DNA from: Prodigiosinella aquatilis
GTDB lineage: Bacteria > Pseudomonadota > Gammaproteobacteria > Enterobacterales > Enterobacteriaceae
Assembly: GCA_030388725.1 (NCBI GenBank)
Contig: CP128857.1
Span: 1,612,001-1,676,000, forward strand
Direction: 5' to 3'
Length of the DNA stretch: 64,000 nt
In this document: in pieces, positions 51,511 to 61,132 of the stretch
Layout of the letters: each line of letters starts with the position of its first letter
Numbering within the stretch: the first letter of the stretch is position 1
Made by a program: the position numbers and the translations under genes
Notes under the pieces: model-generated
What the model was told of the DNA's origin: nothing
The model's database searches: none
The model's input: only the letters and a program-made list of their open reading frames with translations

Positions 51511-54500
51511 GCCAGCACCTGTTTGATCCGTTGAATCAGTTCAACGATATGCGGTTCGTTCATCATGGTGATGTGGTTTCCTTGCGCCGGCACTACGGTC
51601 AGCGGTCGATCTGTCAGCCGCTGCCAGCCCAGTCCCGGTTCTGGCAGGCGTATCCGCCCTGTCAGGATCTCTTGAGCTTCCGCTACCAGGATCGGCCCAG
51701 CGTAGGATGCGCCTGGGTAGCTGTCGCTGGCGTTGATGTGTGCCCATAGGATTACCAGAAAGTGCTGGAAGTTCTCGAAGCTGAGCGTGGAGGGTACCAG
51801 TCGCGCCCGACGGAACTCCGTCAGGAACAGCCGTGTCCGATCATCCTCGCTCATGGCGGATAGCTTCTCGCCGGAAATATCAAAACGGGTGCCGGTGAAC
51901 AGCGCGACCTTGCTGGCAAAGTAGGCCAGACGGTCGCTGTCGCTCATGGTGTCGGCGTAGTCGACCCGCACTTGCGGCGCCGGCTGATCAAATACCAGCA
52001 GCGTCGGTGCTTGACCGGTACTTCTGGCGATCTGCTGGCCCATCTCCAACGCGATGGTAGCACCCAGCGACCAGCCACCGATGATGAGTTTTGGCCGGCG
52101 AGCGATGTGGCCGACGTGTTGTAGATAGAACGCTGCTAGTGACGTGATATCACGGTCGTAGTCGTGCGCCTGGCTGAAATCTGCCACCTGAACGCCATAC
52201 ACCGGATAGCGGGAACCTAACGCCTGCACCATCGGATAGTAGCAGAGTACGTTGCCGCCCGCCGGGTGCACCATCAGGAACGTTGGCTGGTCATCATGGC
52301 CCCGGTTGAGCTCCACTAGTGAGGTGAGTGCCTGCTGCGGGCCGAGCTGTTCCAGTAATTGCGCCAACTGGTGGATGCTGCTGTGTTCCAGTAACTGCCC
52401 CAGAGATAAGGATATGCCGAACTGCTGGTTGACCTGCATCACCAGTTTTAGTGCGTTGATGGAGTTGCCGCCCAGTTGGAAGAAACTGTCGTCGATATCG
52501 ACCTCGTTCAGATCCAACACGCTGGCATAGAGGTGATGCAACTGGTGTTCGGTTTCACTGCGTGGTCGTCGTTCGCTACTGCCGATCGGCAGTGTCATGG
52601 TGGTGAGTGCGGTGTAGTTGATCTTACCGCTGGCAGTCAATGGCATACTGTCGAGCCATACCCAACGATCTGGATGCATATAGTGGGGCAGTCGGGCGCG
52701 GGCGGTGTCTTTGACTGCATCGCGCTGCGCCGGGGCGATGCCGACCAGAAAGACCAGCAGTCGGTGTTCGTTAGCACTGATCGGCTGTAGGGCGGCCGCT
52801 GCCAGCGTCACGCCGGGACACTGATGAAGAATTTGTTCGATTTCCGTCAGTTCTACCCGAAAACCGCGAATTTTCACCTGACGGTCGATGCGTCCGAGGA
52901 ATTCCACGTTACCATCCGGCAGACGTCGTCCTTTATCGCCAGTGCGATAGAGTCGTTCACCGGCGCACAGCGGATGTGGAATGAACGCCGCGGCGTTTTT
53001 CCCTGCCTGATTACCAATGTAGCCGGCGGAGAGGTGAGCGCCGCCGATGTGTATTTCGCCGGGCAGACCGTCCGGCACCAGCTGGTGCTGGCTGTCCAGA
53101 ATCAACAGGTGTACGCCGGGGAACGGTTTACCGATCGGCAGGTAGCTGCCTTCCGGCAATTGCGTATCTGGCATCACTTCCCAGGTGGCGACGCCGACAG
53201 TGCACTCGGTCGGGCCATAGTGGTTCAGGATGCGGCAGCGGGCGTTGAGCTGCCTTAGCCGTTCGATCAGCGACCAAGGCGCTCGCTCGCCGCCCAGCAC
53301 TAGCAGTGAGGTCGGCAGCAGGACGCCGGCCAGATCTGACGCCAGCAGCGCGCCGAGGTGGGAGGGGGTGATCTTCATACAGTTGAGCGGATGCTGCGTC
53401 AGCGCTGCCATCAAGCGGGCCGGATCCTGTAACTGCTGGTCGCTGATGATCTCCAGACAGCCGCCGCTGGTTAGCGCGGGGAACAGCATGGTGTGCGCCA
53501 GATCGGTGGTGAAGGAGGAAAACATACCGTAGCGGGCGCCCATCGGCTGTTGTAGTACCTGACGGGCACTATTGCAGTAGCAGGCGAGCTGGGCGTGGTT
53601 GACCCGTACTCCTTTGGGAACGCCGGTGCTGCCGGAGGTATAGATGATGTAGGCGGGGGAGTCCGGCGTTGGCTCGGGTAATGGCCGCCGGGTAGCGGTG
53701 TCAACGCCCGCTGTGCGCATGTTCAGGCAGGCGACGCCGTCGATGGCGATATCGTCGGCATCCGTCAGCACCATCCGTACAGCGGCGTCGGCGATGATAT
53801 AATCCACCCGCTCCCACGGCAGAGTAATATCCAGCGGTAGATAGCAGCCGCCAGCGCTCAGGATCGCCATTATCGCAACGACGTAGTCGACGCCTTTCTT
53901 CATGTAAAGACCGACCGCTTCTCCCGGCTCTAGACCAGCAGCCAGCAGCCGCTGCGCCAGTTGCTCCGCCAGCTGCGCCGTGGCTTGGTAGCTCATTTCC
54001 CGATTGTCGCAGCGTACTGCCGGCTGCTGCGGGTAATCGCTGGCGATATGGGCAAACTGCCGGTGTACCGGTTCGACGGCGCACGGGGGCTGTGGTTGAC
54101 ACTCGGCCTGGCGTTGGTGCCGTTCTTGTTCGCTCAGCAGCGAGATCTGCGCGACAGTGATCTCTGGGTCGGCAATGAACTGCCGCAGGATGCGCTGGAA
54201 ATGTTCTAACATCTGTTCGGCAGTGTTTTGGCGGAAGATTACCGGGTTGTAGTAGAGCGTCAGCAGCAGCATGCCGTTGTCTTCTTCTACCCACAGATTG
54301 AGATCGGTTTTCGAAACGCCGTAGTCCACTTTCAGGGGTTCGATAGTGAACAGTGTGTTGTTGTGGAAATGCGGGAATACCTGATAGGTCAGCATGGCCT
54401 GAAACAGCGGATTGACCTGTGGCGAACGGCCGAAACTGATGTGTTCGATGATCATGTTGAATGGCACGTCTTGATGGCGCATCGCCTGTTCGCTCTCCTC

Positions 54501-55577
54501 CTTTGCTTGAGACAGCATGTCTACTAGTCGGGACTCTGGCCGGATGTTGGCACACAGCGGCAGGGTGTTCATAAACAGCCCCATTAGTTCCCGAGTCGTC
54601 GGGTGGTTACGATTGGCGAAAGGAATACCGATGATGATCTCCTGCTGGCCGCTGTAGAGGTACAGCAGGGCCTGCCAGGCCGTCAGCAGAGCGTGAAATA
54701 GCGTGACGTTATGGTGACTGCATAACGTATTGAGCGTTTCCCGGGTGACGGGATCCAGTCGTTGGCTAACGAGACTGCCAGCCGAGCTCATTTTGGGTGG
54801 CCGCGGCGCGTCGGTGACGATATCCAGAATGCCCTGAACACCGTCCAGCTTGTTTTTCCAGTACGCCAGTCCTTGGTCATAGTGGCCGTTGGTCTGCCAC
54901 TGACTTTCCGCCAACGCGTAGTCGGTAAACTGCAGAAAATTGTCCACCGCCGGCGTCATGTTGTTTTCCAACTGGAAGTATATTTCCATGAACTCCTTGA
55001 AAAACAGGTTCACGGTCCAGCCATCGGAAATGATGTGGTGGAAGGTTAGCATCAGCACGTATTCGTTATGGTTGGTTTTGACGATGCGCCAGTGAGAGAG
55101 TGGCCCGCGGGCCAGATCGAAATCCCGGCAGCCTTCGTCACGCGCCTGCTGTTTGATACGCTGCTGCTTTTCGTCCTGCGGCATGGCGACGATATTTTCA
55201 TAAACGAAATCGAAACGGATATTGTCCGATACGCACTGCATGATTTCGCCGTTCACCACCTGAAAGGTGGTACGCAAGATACTGTGCTTTCGGGCCAGAA
55301 ACGTTAGCGCCTGACGCGCCCGATCTGGATTGAATTCGTGGTCGACGCGGCAGATAACGGCGTAGGGGTTATTGTAGGCTCGTTTGTCTTCGAGGTACTG
55401 ATCGAGCATCCAGAAACTTTTCTGGGCACTGGTCAGCGGAAACTGCCTACGGGTGGGGTCCGTACAGCGCTGAATACCGTCTCCGCCCTGACTGGCAGGC
55501 CGTGATTTTTTCTTCTGAGCCAGTTTTTTCAGTTCATCCAGACTCAACGAGAGGATGGCCGCGCTTTTATTGGTCAT
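51507..55577 (-). CDS. Nonribosomal peptide synthetase C-A(Asp)-PCP-TE, terminal module
   Basis: A 1356-residue single-module synthetase. C domain about 45-460 with HHIISDGW near 179 (intact HHxxxDG). A domain about 490-990 with YIIYTSGSTGVPKG near 642, YGPTECT near 785 and the GKINYT lysine near 985; the pocket reads by eye D-L-T-K-V-G-H-V-G-K, one conservative change from the aspartate code DLTKVGHIGK. PCP near 1036 (LGGNSINALK). TE 1090-1356 with GGWSLGA near 1166 and the terminal GNHITM His near 1332. It condenses the polyketide-derived chain with an Asp-type unit and releases the product. It is the last assembly enzyme in the operon. No epimerase or methylase domain is seen. Confidence 0.93.
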   Translation of the reverse strand: MTNKSAAILSLSLDELKKLAQKKKSRPASQGGDGIQRCTDPTRRQFPLTSAQKSFWMLDQYLEDKRAYNNPYAVICRVDHEFNPDRARQALTFLARKHSILRTTFQVVNGEIMQCVSDNIRFDFVYENIVAMPQDEKQQRIKQQARDEGCRDFDLARGPLSHWRIVKTNHNEYVLMLTFHHIISDGWTVNLFFKEFMEIYFQLENNMTPAVDNFLQFTDYALAESQWQTNGHYDQGLAYWKNKLDGVQGILDIVTDAPRPPKMSSAGSLVSQRLDPVTRETLNTLCSHHNVTLFHALLTAWQALLYLYSGQQEIIIGIPFANRNHPTTRELMGLFMNTLPLCANIRPESRLVDMLSQAKEESEQAMRHQDVPFNMIIEHISFGRSPQVNPLFQAMLTYQVFPHFHNNTLFTIEPLKVDYGVSKTDLNLWVEEDNGMLLLTLYYNPVIFRQNTAEQMLEHFQRILRQFIADPEITVAQISLLSEQERHQRQAECQPQPPCAVEPVHRQFAHIASDYPQQPAVRCDNREMSYQATAQLAEQLAQRLLAAGLEPGEAVGLYMKKGVDYVVAIMAILSAGGCYLPLDITLPWERVDYIIADAAVRMVLTDADDIAIDGVACLNMRTAGVDTATRRPLPEPTPDSPAYIIYTSGSTGVPKGVRVNHAQLACYCNSARQVLQQPMGARYGMFSSFTTDLAHTMLFPALTSGGCLEIISDQQLQDPARLMAALTQHPLNCMKITPSHLGALLASDLAGVLLPTSLLVLGGERAPWSLIERLRQLNARCRILNHYGPTECTVGVATWEVMPDTQLPEGSYLPIGKPFPGVHLLILDSQHQLVPDGLPGEIHIGGAHLSAGYIGNQAGKNAAAFIPHPLCAGERLYRTGDKGRRLPDGNVEFLGRIDRQVKIRGFRVELTEIEQILHQCPGVTLAAAALQPISANEHRLLVFLVGIAPAQRDAVKDTARARLPHYMHPDRWVWLDSMPLTASGKINYTALTTMTLPIGSSERRPRSETEHQLHHLYASVLDLNEVDIDDSFFQLGGNSINALKLVMQVNQQFGISLSLGQLLEHSSIHQLAQLLEQLGPQQALTSLVELNRGHDDQPTFLMVHPAGGNVLCYYPMVQALGSRYPVYGVQVADFSQAHDYDRDITSLAAFYLQHVGHIARRPKLIIGGWSLGATIALEMGQQIARSTGQAPTLLVFDQPAPQVRVDYADTMSDSDRLAYFASKVALFTGTRFDISGEKLSAMSEDDRTRLFLTEFRRARLVPSTLSFENFQHFLVILWAHINASDSYPGASYAGPILVAEAQEILTGRIRLPEPGLGWQRLTDRPLTVVPAQGNHITMMNEPHIVELIQRIKQVLA

Positions 55578-55651
55578 ATACTATCCCTTTATTTCGGTGA
55601 CACCGCGGGTACGGCCATGGCTCCGTACTGGAGCCATGGCGCGGTGCTGAC

Positions 55652-58600
55652 TTACTCGCCTTCCAGCACGCCTTCCAGTTCTTTGACGATCAGATTGGCC
55701 ATGCCTTTGATGGTCTGATCCTGATAGAACAGGTCAACGCGGATATCGATCTCGAAAATGCCGGACACGATTGACACTACCTGCACCGCCAGCAGGGAGT
55801 TACCGCCCAGCTCGGTGAAGCTGTCGATCACGCCGATGCCGGAGATGCCCAGGGTGGACTGCCACACCCTGGCGATTTCCTTCTCGATATCGTTTTCCGG
55901 CGCGACATATTCCACTGATAGCACTGGACGAGAGTGAGCGTCGGTGACGTCAGCGGTATCCTCTTCCGTGTTCTCCTCTTCTTGTTCGGGGATGGCTTCG
56001 TAGATCAACTGATGTAAATCGCTGGTCACCACCACCAACTGAGGGAATTCCAGATGTGCCAGTTGGCGTTTGATGGCGTCGAGGCCTTCAGAAAACAGGA
56101 TATCTTTATCGCGTAGATTTACTTTGACTGCGTCGGCCTGTTTGGTCTGAGAGTCGACCACCTGGTTGCCCTGCGTCATTTTGAGCAAGGTGTAGTTTTC
56201 CAGCGTCAGCAGGCGTTCGCCCTGCTCGCTGAAGAACACGATGTCCATAACGATGGAGCTATCCTGCAACTGATAAGGTCGATGCAACTGAAGATGCACG
56301 TAACATGTCTGTCCCAGCGGTGCGTGGAAGGTAATCCGGCCATAGCTGATGGGCAGAAAGTTGTCTTGCGTGAAGTGTATCAGACAGGTAATGGCCGCCG
56401 AGTCGATCATCGCTGGGTGGAACGCATAGCGTTGTAGGTCGGTACTGAACGTTTCCGGCAATACCTTGTGGATCAGCCATTCGGTGCCATTCTGTCGTAG
56501 TTCGCAGTGGTTGTCCCAGCGTTTGCCAAAGGTAAGGAACTCCTCGCCAGTGGTAGCGCTGCCGATGTGAAGTGCCATCGGCTGGTGCGGGTAGAGGGTA
56601 CTACAACGCTGGCGCAGTGTTTCCGCAGTGGCGTAATGTGTCTCTACTTCATCGCTGTGGCGGATGTTGCCCAGCGCGTGCTCCTGCCAATCCAGTTCCA
56701 GCAGGCCGCGACTCTTTAGACTAAATTTGTAACCGTTGCCCTCATCAGTGACGAACAGCCGCATCTCCCGTGGCCAGGCGTGATGGTAGATTACCGGTGT
56801 GGTCAGCATCAGGCTCTTGACCTGTAGATCCTCATGTGGTTTGAACACGGTCAGGTATTCGTACAGCATTGAAAGGATAGTGGTCCCTACCAGCGCTGGG
56901 GTGTGCGACAGTTGGTGTTCGTCGATCACCCAGTCCTGATTGACTGACAAATTGATGCGGAACGTCTCCTGCGCGCCTGCGCTTTCAATCAGCGTCAGCA
57001 AATCACCGGTACGTTCTTCAAATGTATTGATCTTGCTGTTTTTCTTCTTTTCGATGAGCTGTTTGGTCCAACGCACCGCCATGCCGATGTCACCCCATTT
57101 GCCCCAGTTGATAGAGACGGTATGGCCTGGGCGGAGCTGGTTGCGGTAGTGGGAGAACACGTCCATGAAAGCATTGCCGGAGCAGTAGTCGATACGTGCG
57201 ATGTCGCCGACGATGGAGGTGATCGACGAGAACAGAATGAAAAATTCCGGCGCCTGGTCGGACAGCAATTCGTCCAGAATCAGTGAACCGATGACCTTCG
57301 GATCCAGCACGCCAGCGCAGTCGGCGGCATTCTTCAGTGGGATGATACCGCCACCGGCGATACCGGCGGTGTGGAACACGCCGTTAATATGTGGGAAAGC
57401 AGACAGTCCGGCCTTCATACCCTCGTAGTCGCACACGTCTACATTCAGTAGGTGGACCTGATTGCCGTGCTGTTCCAGTCTCAGAATCCCGGCGATTTTT
57501 TCGCTGGTGTAATCATCTACCGGGTGTTGTTGTAGCCACTGCTGCCACGCTTCGCGCGGTGGCAGCGCCGTGCGGTAAGTCAGAATGAGTGAGGCGTTGC
57601 TGATATCGGACAGATAGCTGGCTAGCAGCATACCCAGCCCACCCAGTCCGCCGGTAATCAGATAGACGCCGTCGTCGCGGATAGCGATCGGTTTACCGCT
57701 GTCGTCATGAGCCAGCGGAACTTGCTGGTAATCCTCTTCCCAGCGGTTGTGGCGGCGGATGGCGATCAGATTGCCGTCGGTGGCGATGTGGCTTTCGTCG
57801 ATCAGCAGGCGGGCCACTTCAGTGCGTGGCGCGTCGAGATCGACATCCACCAGATGGCAGTGCACTTCCGGGTATTCGTGGTAGAACACCCGTGCCGGGC
57901 CAGTAAGCAGTGCTTTCTCTGGCGCACGGATGGTTTCATCCGCCACGCTGAAGATGTTGTTGGCGGCGAACAGCAGGTGCAGGCCTTCCAGCAGATTTTC
58001 ACCAACCAGTGCTTGTTGCAGGTACAGTGGGCTGTAAAACGCATTGACCTGGAAATCATGGTAACGATCAACGAAGCGGGGGGCGGCGGTACTATCCGAC
58101 AGATTCCACAGATGCAGGATGCGATTCGGGCGGCGACCGCTCTTTTTGACACTTCTGAGCAGTGCGATGTAATCGGCGCTGTCGTCGGGATTGATGACGA
58201 ACGCGTTGTCCCGTTCCTGATAGCGACCGCCAGCGGTAACCGTCATCACCTGATAGCCGTCATTGGTCAGTTGCGCGCGCATTTCATCGGCGATGCCGTG
58301 GTCATCGGCAAAAATCAGCCAACAGTCATTGTCGCGGTCGGGGCGCTTGCCGGCCATGTATTTCGCCGGGATGGTGCGTCGCCAAGTGGGCATGTAGAAC
58401 CAGTTGCCGACGTCCGCCTGTTTGCGCTTACGGGTATTGAGCAAGCGGTTGTTCAGTCCGCCCTGGGCGTCCTGTCGTATTGCCGGTAGTTTGAATTCTT
58501 TGCGTTCGAACGGATAGCCCGGCAGTGATAGTCGCAGGCGACGCTGGCCGGCGTAGTAGCGGGACCAGTCGATGGCGACACCGCTGCACCACAGGTTGCC

Positions 58601-61132
58601 GAGTGTGGTCAGCAACTGTTCGCCGCTGAGAGCCACATCCCTGGCGGTAGGCAGCGAAGCGAAGATGGATGGATTCTCAACCGCTTTGATGTGCTGTTTG
58701 GCGGCGGACTCCAGTGAGCGGCCGGGGCCGACTTCCAGGAAGACGAAATCGTGATGCTCTTCGGCAATCAGCGTTTTGAAGGCATGGGTAAACAGCACCG
58801 GCTGTCGCACGTGTTTGACCCAGTAGTCGCGATCCTGGGCCTGGCTGTCAGTGATCCAGTCTCCAGTCAGGGTAGAGACGAATGGAATGGTGGGCGCGTG
58901 GAAGGTGATTTTTTCGATCACTTTACGGAAGTCGTCCAATATCGGCTCCATCATGTAGGAGTGGAACGCGTGAGAGGTATCCAGGTGTTTGCAGAAAATG
59001 TCGTCGTCTTCCAGTGCATTCTGGAATATTTCGATCTCATCCAGCTCGCCAGCGATAACGCACAGGCCCGGATAGTTGGCGGCGGCGAGCTCCAACTTGG
59101 TACCTTGCAGGCGCTCATGTAGTGCTTCTTCTTCCATCAGTACTGCCAGCATGGCGCCAGCTGGCAGTTGCTGTACCAATTTGCCGCGCAGCGCCACTGC
59201 GGTGAGCGCATCTTCTAGCGAGAATACGCCAGCGATACAGGCTGCCACATATTCGCCGACACTGTGGCCGATCATCATGTCCGGCTTCACATCCCATGAC
59301 AGCCATAGCTGAGCCAGGCTGTATTCCACCACGAATAGCGCTGGTTGGGTGTATTGGGTTTCATTGATGCGCGCTTTTTCCGTGCTGTCGTCGCTCTGGA
59401 AAATGATGTCAAGCAAGTTGCAGCCAAGGATGTCCTGTAGGTAAGCACAGCAGCGATCCAGTGCGTCGCGAAACGTCGGATAGGTGTCGTATAGCTCGCG
59501 CGCCATGTTGATGTATTGGTTGCCCTGTCCAGGGAACATGAACACCACCGACTTATTGTTCTTGCTGAACTGCGGGATGACGCTGGCAGATTGCGACAGT
59601 CGACTGAGCAGTGTGTCGCGATCGCGCGCCACTGTGCAGCAGCTGTGTGTCAGGTGCTGGCGTCCCACTTGCAGGGTGTAGGCCACATCTGCCAGGTTAG
59701 CGTCTTCGTGTTGTTGCAGGTACTGCTTCAGATTTTCGCGCATGTTTTCCAGCGCGGAGGGTGTTTTGGCGGAGAAGGGGAACACCAGATAACCATCGGT
59801 GCTATCGCTGATAGCTACGTCCGGTGGAGTTTCCAAAATAACACAGGCGTTGGTACCGCCGACGCCGAACGAGTTGACTAACGCCCGGAGCGGCGAGCCG
59901 TCAGCCGTCAACCTGTGTGTTTCAGTGTTCATGATGAACGGGCTGTTTTCAAAGTCGATGTTAGGGTTTGGTGACTGATAGTGCAGCGACGCCGGCAGTA
60001 CGCCGTTTTTCAGCGCCAACGAGGCTTTGATCAGGCTAGCGGCGCCAGAGGCCGCGTCGGTGTGACCGATGTTGGTCTTGACTGATCCCAATCGGCAATA
60101 TTGGGTTTTGTCAGTGTATTCCTGAAAGGTCTGGCTCAGGGAGCTGAATTCAATAGGATCGCCCAACGCTGTGGCAGTGCCGTGGGCTTCCACAAAACTG
60201 ATAGTGCCCGGGTCTACTTCGGCGCGGGCCAGCGCTGCTTTGACGACAGAGATCTGACCGGCGATGCCCGGTGCGGTGTAGCCTGCTTTCAAGCTACCGT
60301 CGTTGTTGATGGCGCCACCTTTCAGCACGGCGTAGATGTGGTCGCCGTCTCGCTGGGCATCTTTCAGACGCTTGAGAATCACCACGCCGACGCCGCGGCT
60401 GAATACGGTGCCGTTAGCGCGGGCGTCGAAGGCATAGCAGCGACCGTCGGCGGATTCCATTCCGCCCTGCATGTACTGATAACCACGACGTTCCGGTGTA
60501 TCGATGGATACGCCACCGGCGACAATCAGATCGCTTTCGCCATTTAGCAGGCTGTTGATACCCATGACCACGGCCACCATCGCGGTGGAGCAGGCGCTCT
60601 GTACGTTAACGCTCGGGCCTTTCAGATTTAGTTTATAGGAGACGCGGGTGGTGACGTAATCCTTATCGTTGTTGGTGACGACAGATGCGCCGCTGGCGTA
60701 CTTCTGTACCTCTGGGTGGGTGTTCACTTTGTTGAGGTGCCAGGCAGTGCCGGTACCGCCAAATACTCCGACCTTGCCTGGATAGGTGGACGGCACGTAG
60801 CCGGCATCTTCAAAGGCGTGCCAGCTGCACTCCAGAAAGATGCGGTGCTGGGGATCCATGATCTCAGCGTCGCGTGGCGTGATGTCGAAAAAATTGGCGT
60901 CAAAGTGTTGTGCGTTACCCAAAATACCGCGGCGGCGGATATAGTTGGGGGAAGCGATCTGTTCCTCGTCTACGCCAGAAGCACGCAGTTCTTCTTCGCT
61001 GAAGGCACTGATGGTTTCCAGACCATCCAGCAGGTTACGCCAGTAGGCATTGACATCATTGGCGCCAGGAAAACGGCCTGCCATGCCGATGATGGCGATA
61101 TCCTTGTCGCGTAGAGTGGTACGATTATCCAT
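55652..61132 (-). CDS. Type I polyketide synthase KS-AT-KR-DH-like-ACP
   Basis: An 1826-residue single-module PKS. KS 10-435: catalytic Cys in QSACSTAMVA near 180, EAHGTATALGDP and KTNIGHTDAASG His residues. AT about 530-830: GHSVGEYVA near 619 and HAFH near 720, which predicts malonyl-CoA. KR: GGLGGLG near 1153 and FSSITSIVGDIARIDYCSGNAFM with Ser and Tyr. A double-hotdog dehydratase-like region follows the KR: DEHQLSHTPALVG near 1404 keeps the His but lacks the usual GxxxxP, and HPAMIDSA near 1575 keeps the Asp. ACP near 1777 (LGGNSLLAV). It extends the aminoacyl chain from the A-PCP protein by one malonate and reduces it. It overlaps the A-PCP gene by one base (TAATG). Confidence 0.93.
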   Translation of the reverse strand: MDNRTTLRDKDIAIIGMAGRFPGANDVNAYWRNLLDGLETISAFSEEELRASGVDEEQIASPNYIRRRGILGNAQHFDANFFDITPRDAEIMDPQHRIFLECSWHAFEDAGYVPSTYPGKVGVFGGTGTAWHLNKVNTHPEVQKYASGASVVTNNDKDYVTTRVSYKLNLKGPSVNVQSACSTAMVAVVMGINSLLNGESDLIVAGGVSIDTPERRGYQYMQGGMESADGRCYAFDARANGTVFSRGVGVVILKRLKDAQRDGDHIYAVLKGGAINNDGSLKAGYTAPGIAGQISVVKAALARAEVDPGTISFVEAHGTATALGDPIEFSSLSQTFQEYTDKTQYCRLGSVKTNIGHTDAASGAASLIKASLALKNGVLPASLHYQSPNPNIDFENSPFIMNTETHRLTADGSPLRALVNSFGVGGTNACVILETPPDVAISDSTDGYLVFPFSAKTPSALENMRENLKQYLQQHEDANLADVAYTLQVGRQHLTHSCCTVARDRDTLLSRLSQSASVIPQFSKNNKSVVFMFPGQGNQYINMARELYDTYPTFRDALDRCCAYLQDILGCNLLDIIFQSDDSTEKARINETQYTQPALFVVEYSLAQLWLSWDVKPDMMIGHSVGEYVAACIAGVFSLEDALTAVALRGKLVQQLPAGAMLAVLMEEEALHERLQGTKLELAAANYPGLCVIAGELDEIEIFQNALEDDDIFCKHLDTSHAFHSYMMEPILDDFRKVIEKITFHAPTIPFVSTLTGDWITDSQAQDRDYWVKHVRQPVLFTHAFKTLIAEEHHDFVFLEVGPGRSLESAAKQHIKAVENPSIFASLPTARDVALSGEQLLTTLGNLWCSGVAIDWSRYYAGQRRLRLSLPGYPFERKEFKLPAIRQDAQGGLNNRLLNTRKRKQADVGNWFYMPTWRRTIPAKYMAGKRPDRDNDCWLIFADDHGIADEMRAQLTNDGYQVMTVTAGGRYQERDNAFVINPDDSADYIALLRSVKKSGRRPNRILHLWNLSDSTAAPRFVDRYHDFQVNAFYSPLYLQQALVGENLLEGLHLLFAANNIFSVADETIRAPEKALLTGPARVFYHEYPEVHCHLVDVDLDAPRTEVARLLIDESHIATDGNLIAIRRHNRWEEDYQQVPLAHDDSGKPIAIRDDGVYLITGGLGGLGMLLASYLSDISNASLILTYRTALPPREAWQQWLQQHPVDDYTSEKIAGILRLEQHGNQVHLLNVDVCDYEGMKAGLSAFPHINGVFHTAGIAGGGIIPLKNAADCAGVLDPKVIGSLILDELLSDQAPEFFILFSSITSIVGDIARIDYCSGNAFMDVFSHYRNQLRPGHTVSINWGKWGDIGMAVRWTKQLIEKKKNSKINTFEERTGDLLTLIESAGAQETFRINLSVNQDWVIDEHQLSHTPALVGTTILSMLYEYLTVFKPHEDLQVKSLMLTTPVIYHHAWPREMRLFVTDEGNGYKFSLKSRGLLELDWQEHALGNIRHSDEVETHYATAETLRQRCSTLYPHQPMALHIGSATTGEEFLTFGKRWDNHCELRQNGTEWLIHKVLPETFSTDLQRYAFHPAMIDSAAITCLIHFTQDNFLPISYGRITFHAPLGQTCYVHLQLHRPYQLQDSSIVMDIVFFSEQGERLLTLENYTLLKMTQGNQVVDSQTKQADAVKVNLRDKDILFSEGLDAIKRQLAHLEFPQLVVVTSDLHQLIYEAIPEQEEENTEEDTADVTDAHSRPVLSVEYVAPENDIEKEIARVWQSTLGISGIGVIDSFTELGGNSLLAVQVVSIVSGIFEIDIRVDLFYQDQTIKGMANLIVKELEGVLEGE

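Noticed and set aside
57707..58489. 260-residue plus-strand frame inside the PKS gene, and similar long antisense frames inside RND and NRPS genes
   Set aside because: These are shadows of G+C-rich coding sequence; the opposite strand carries continuous catalytic motifs and the shadows carry none.
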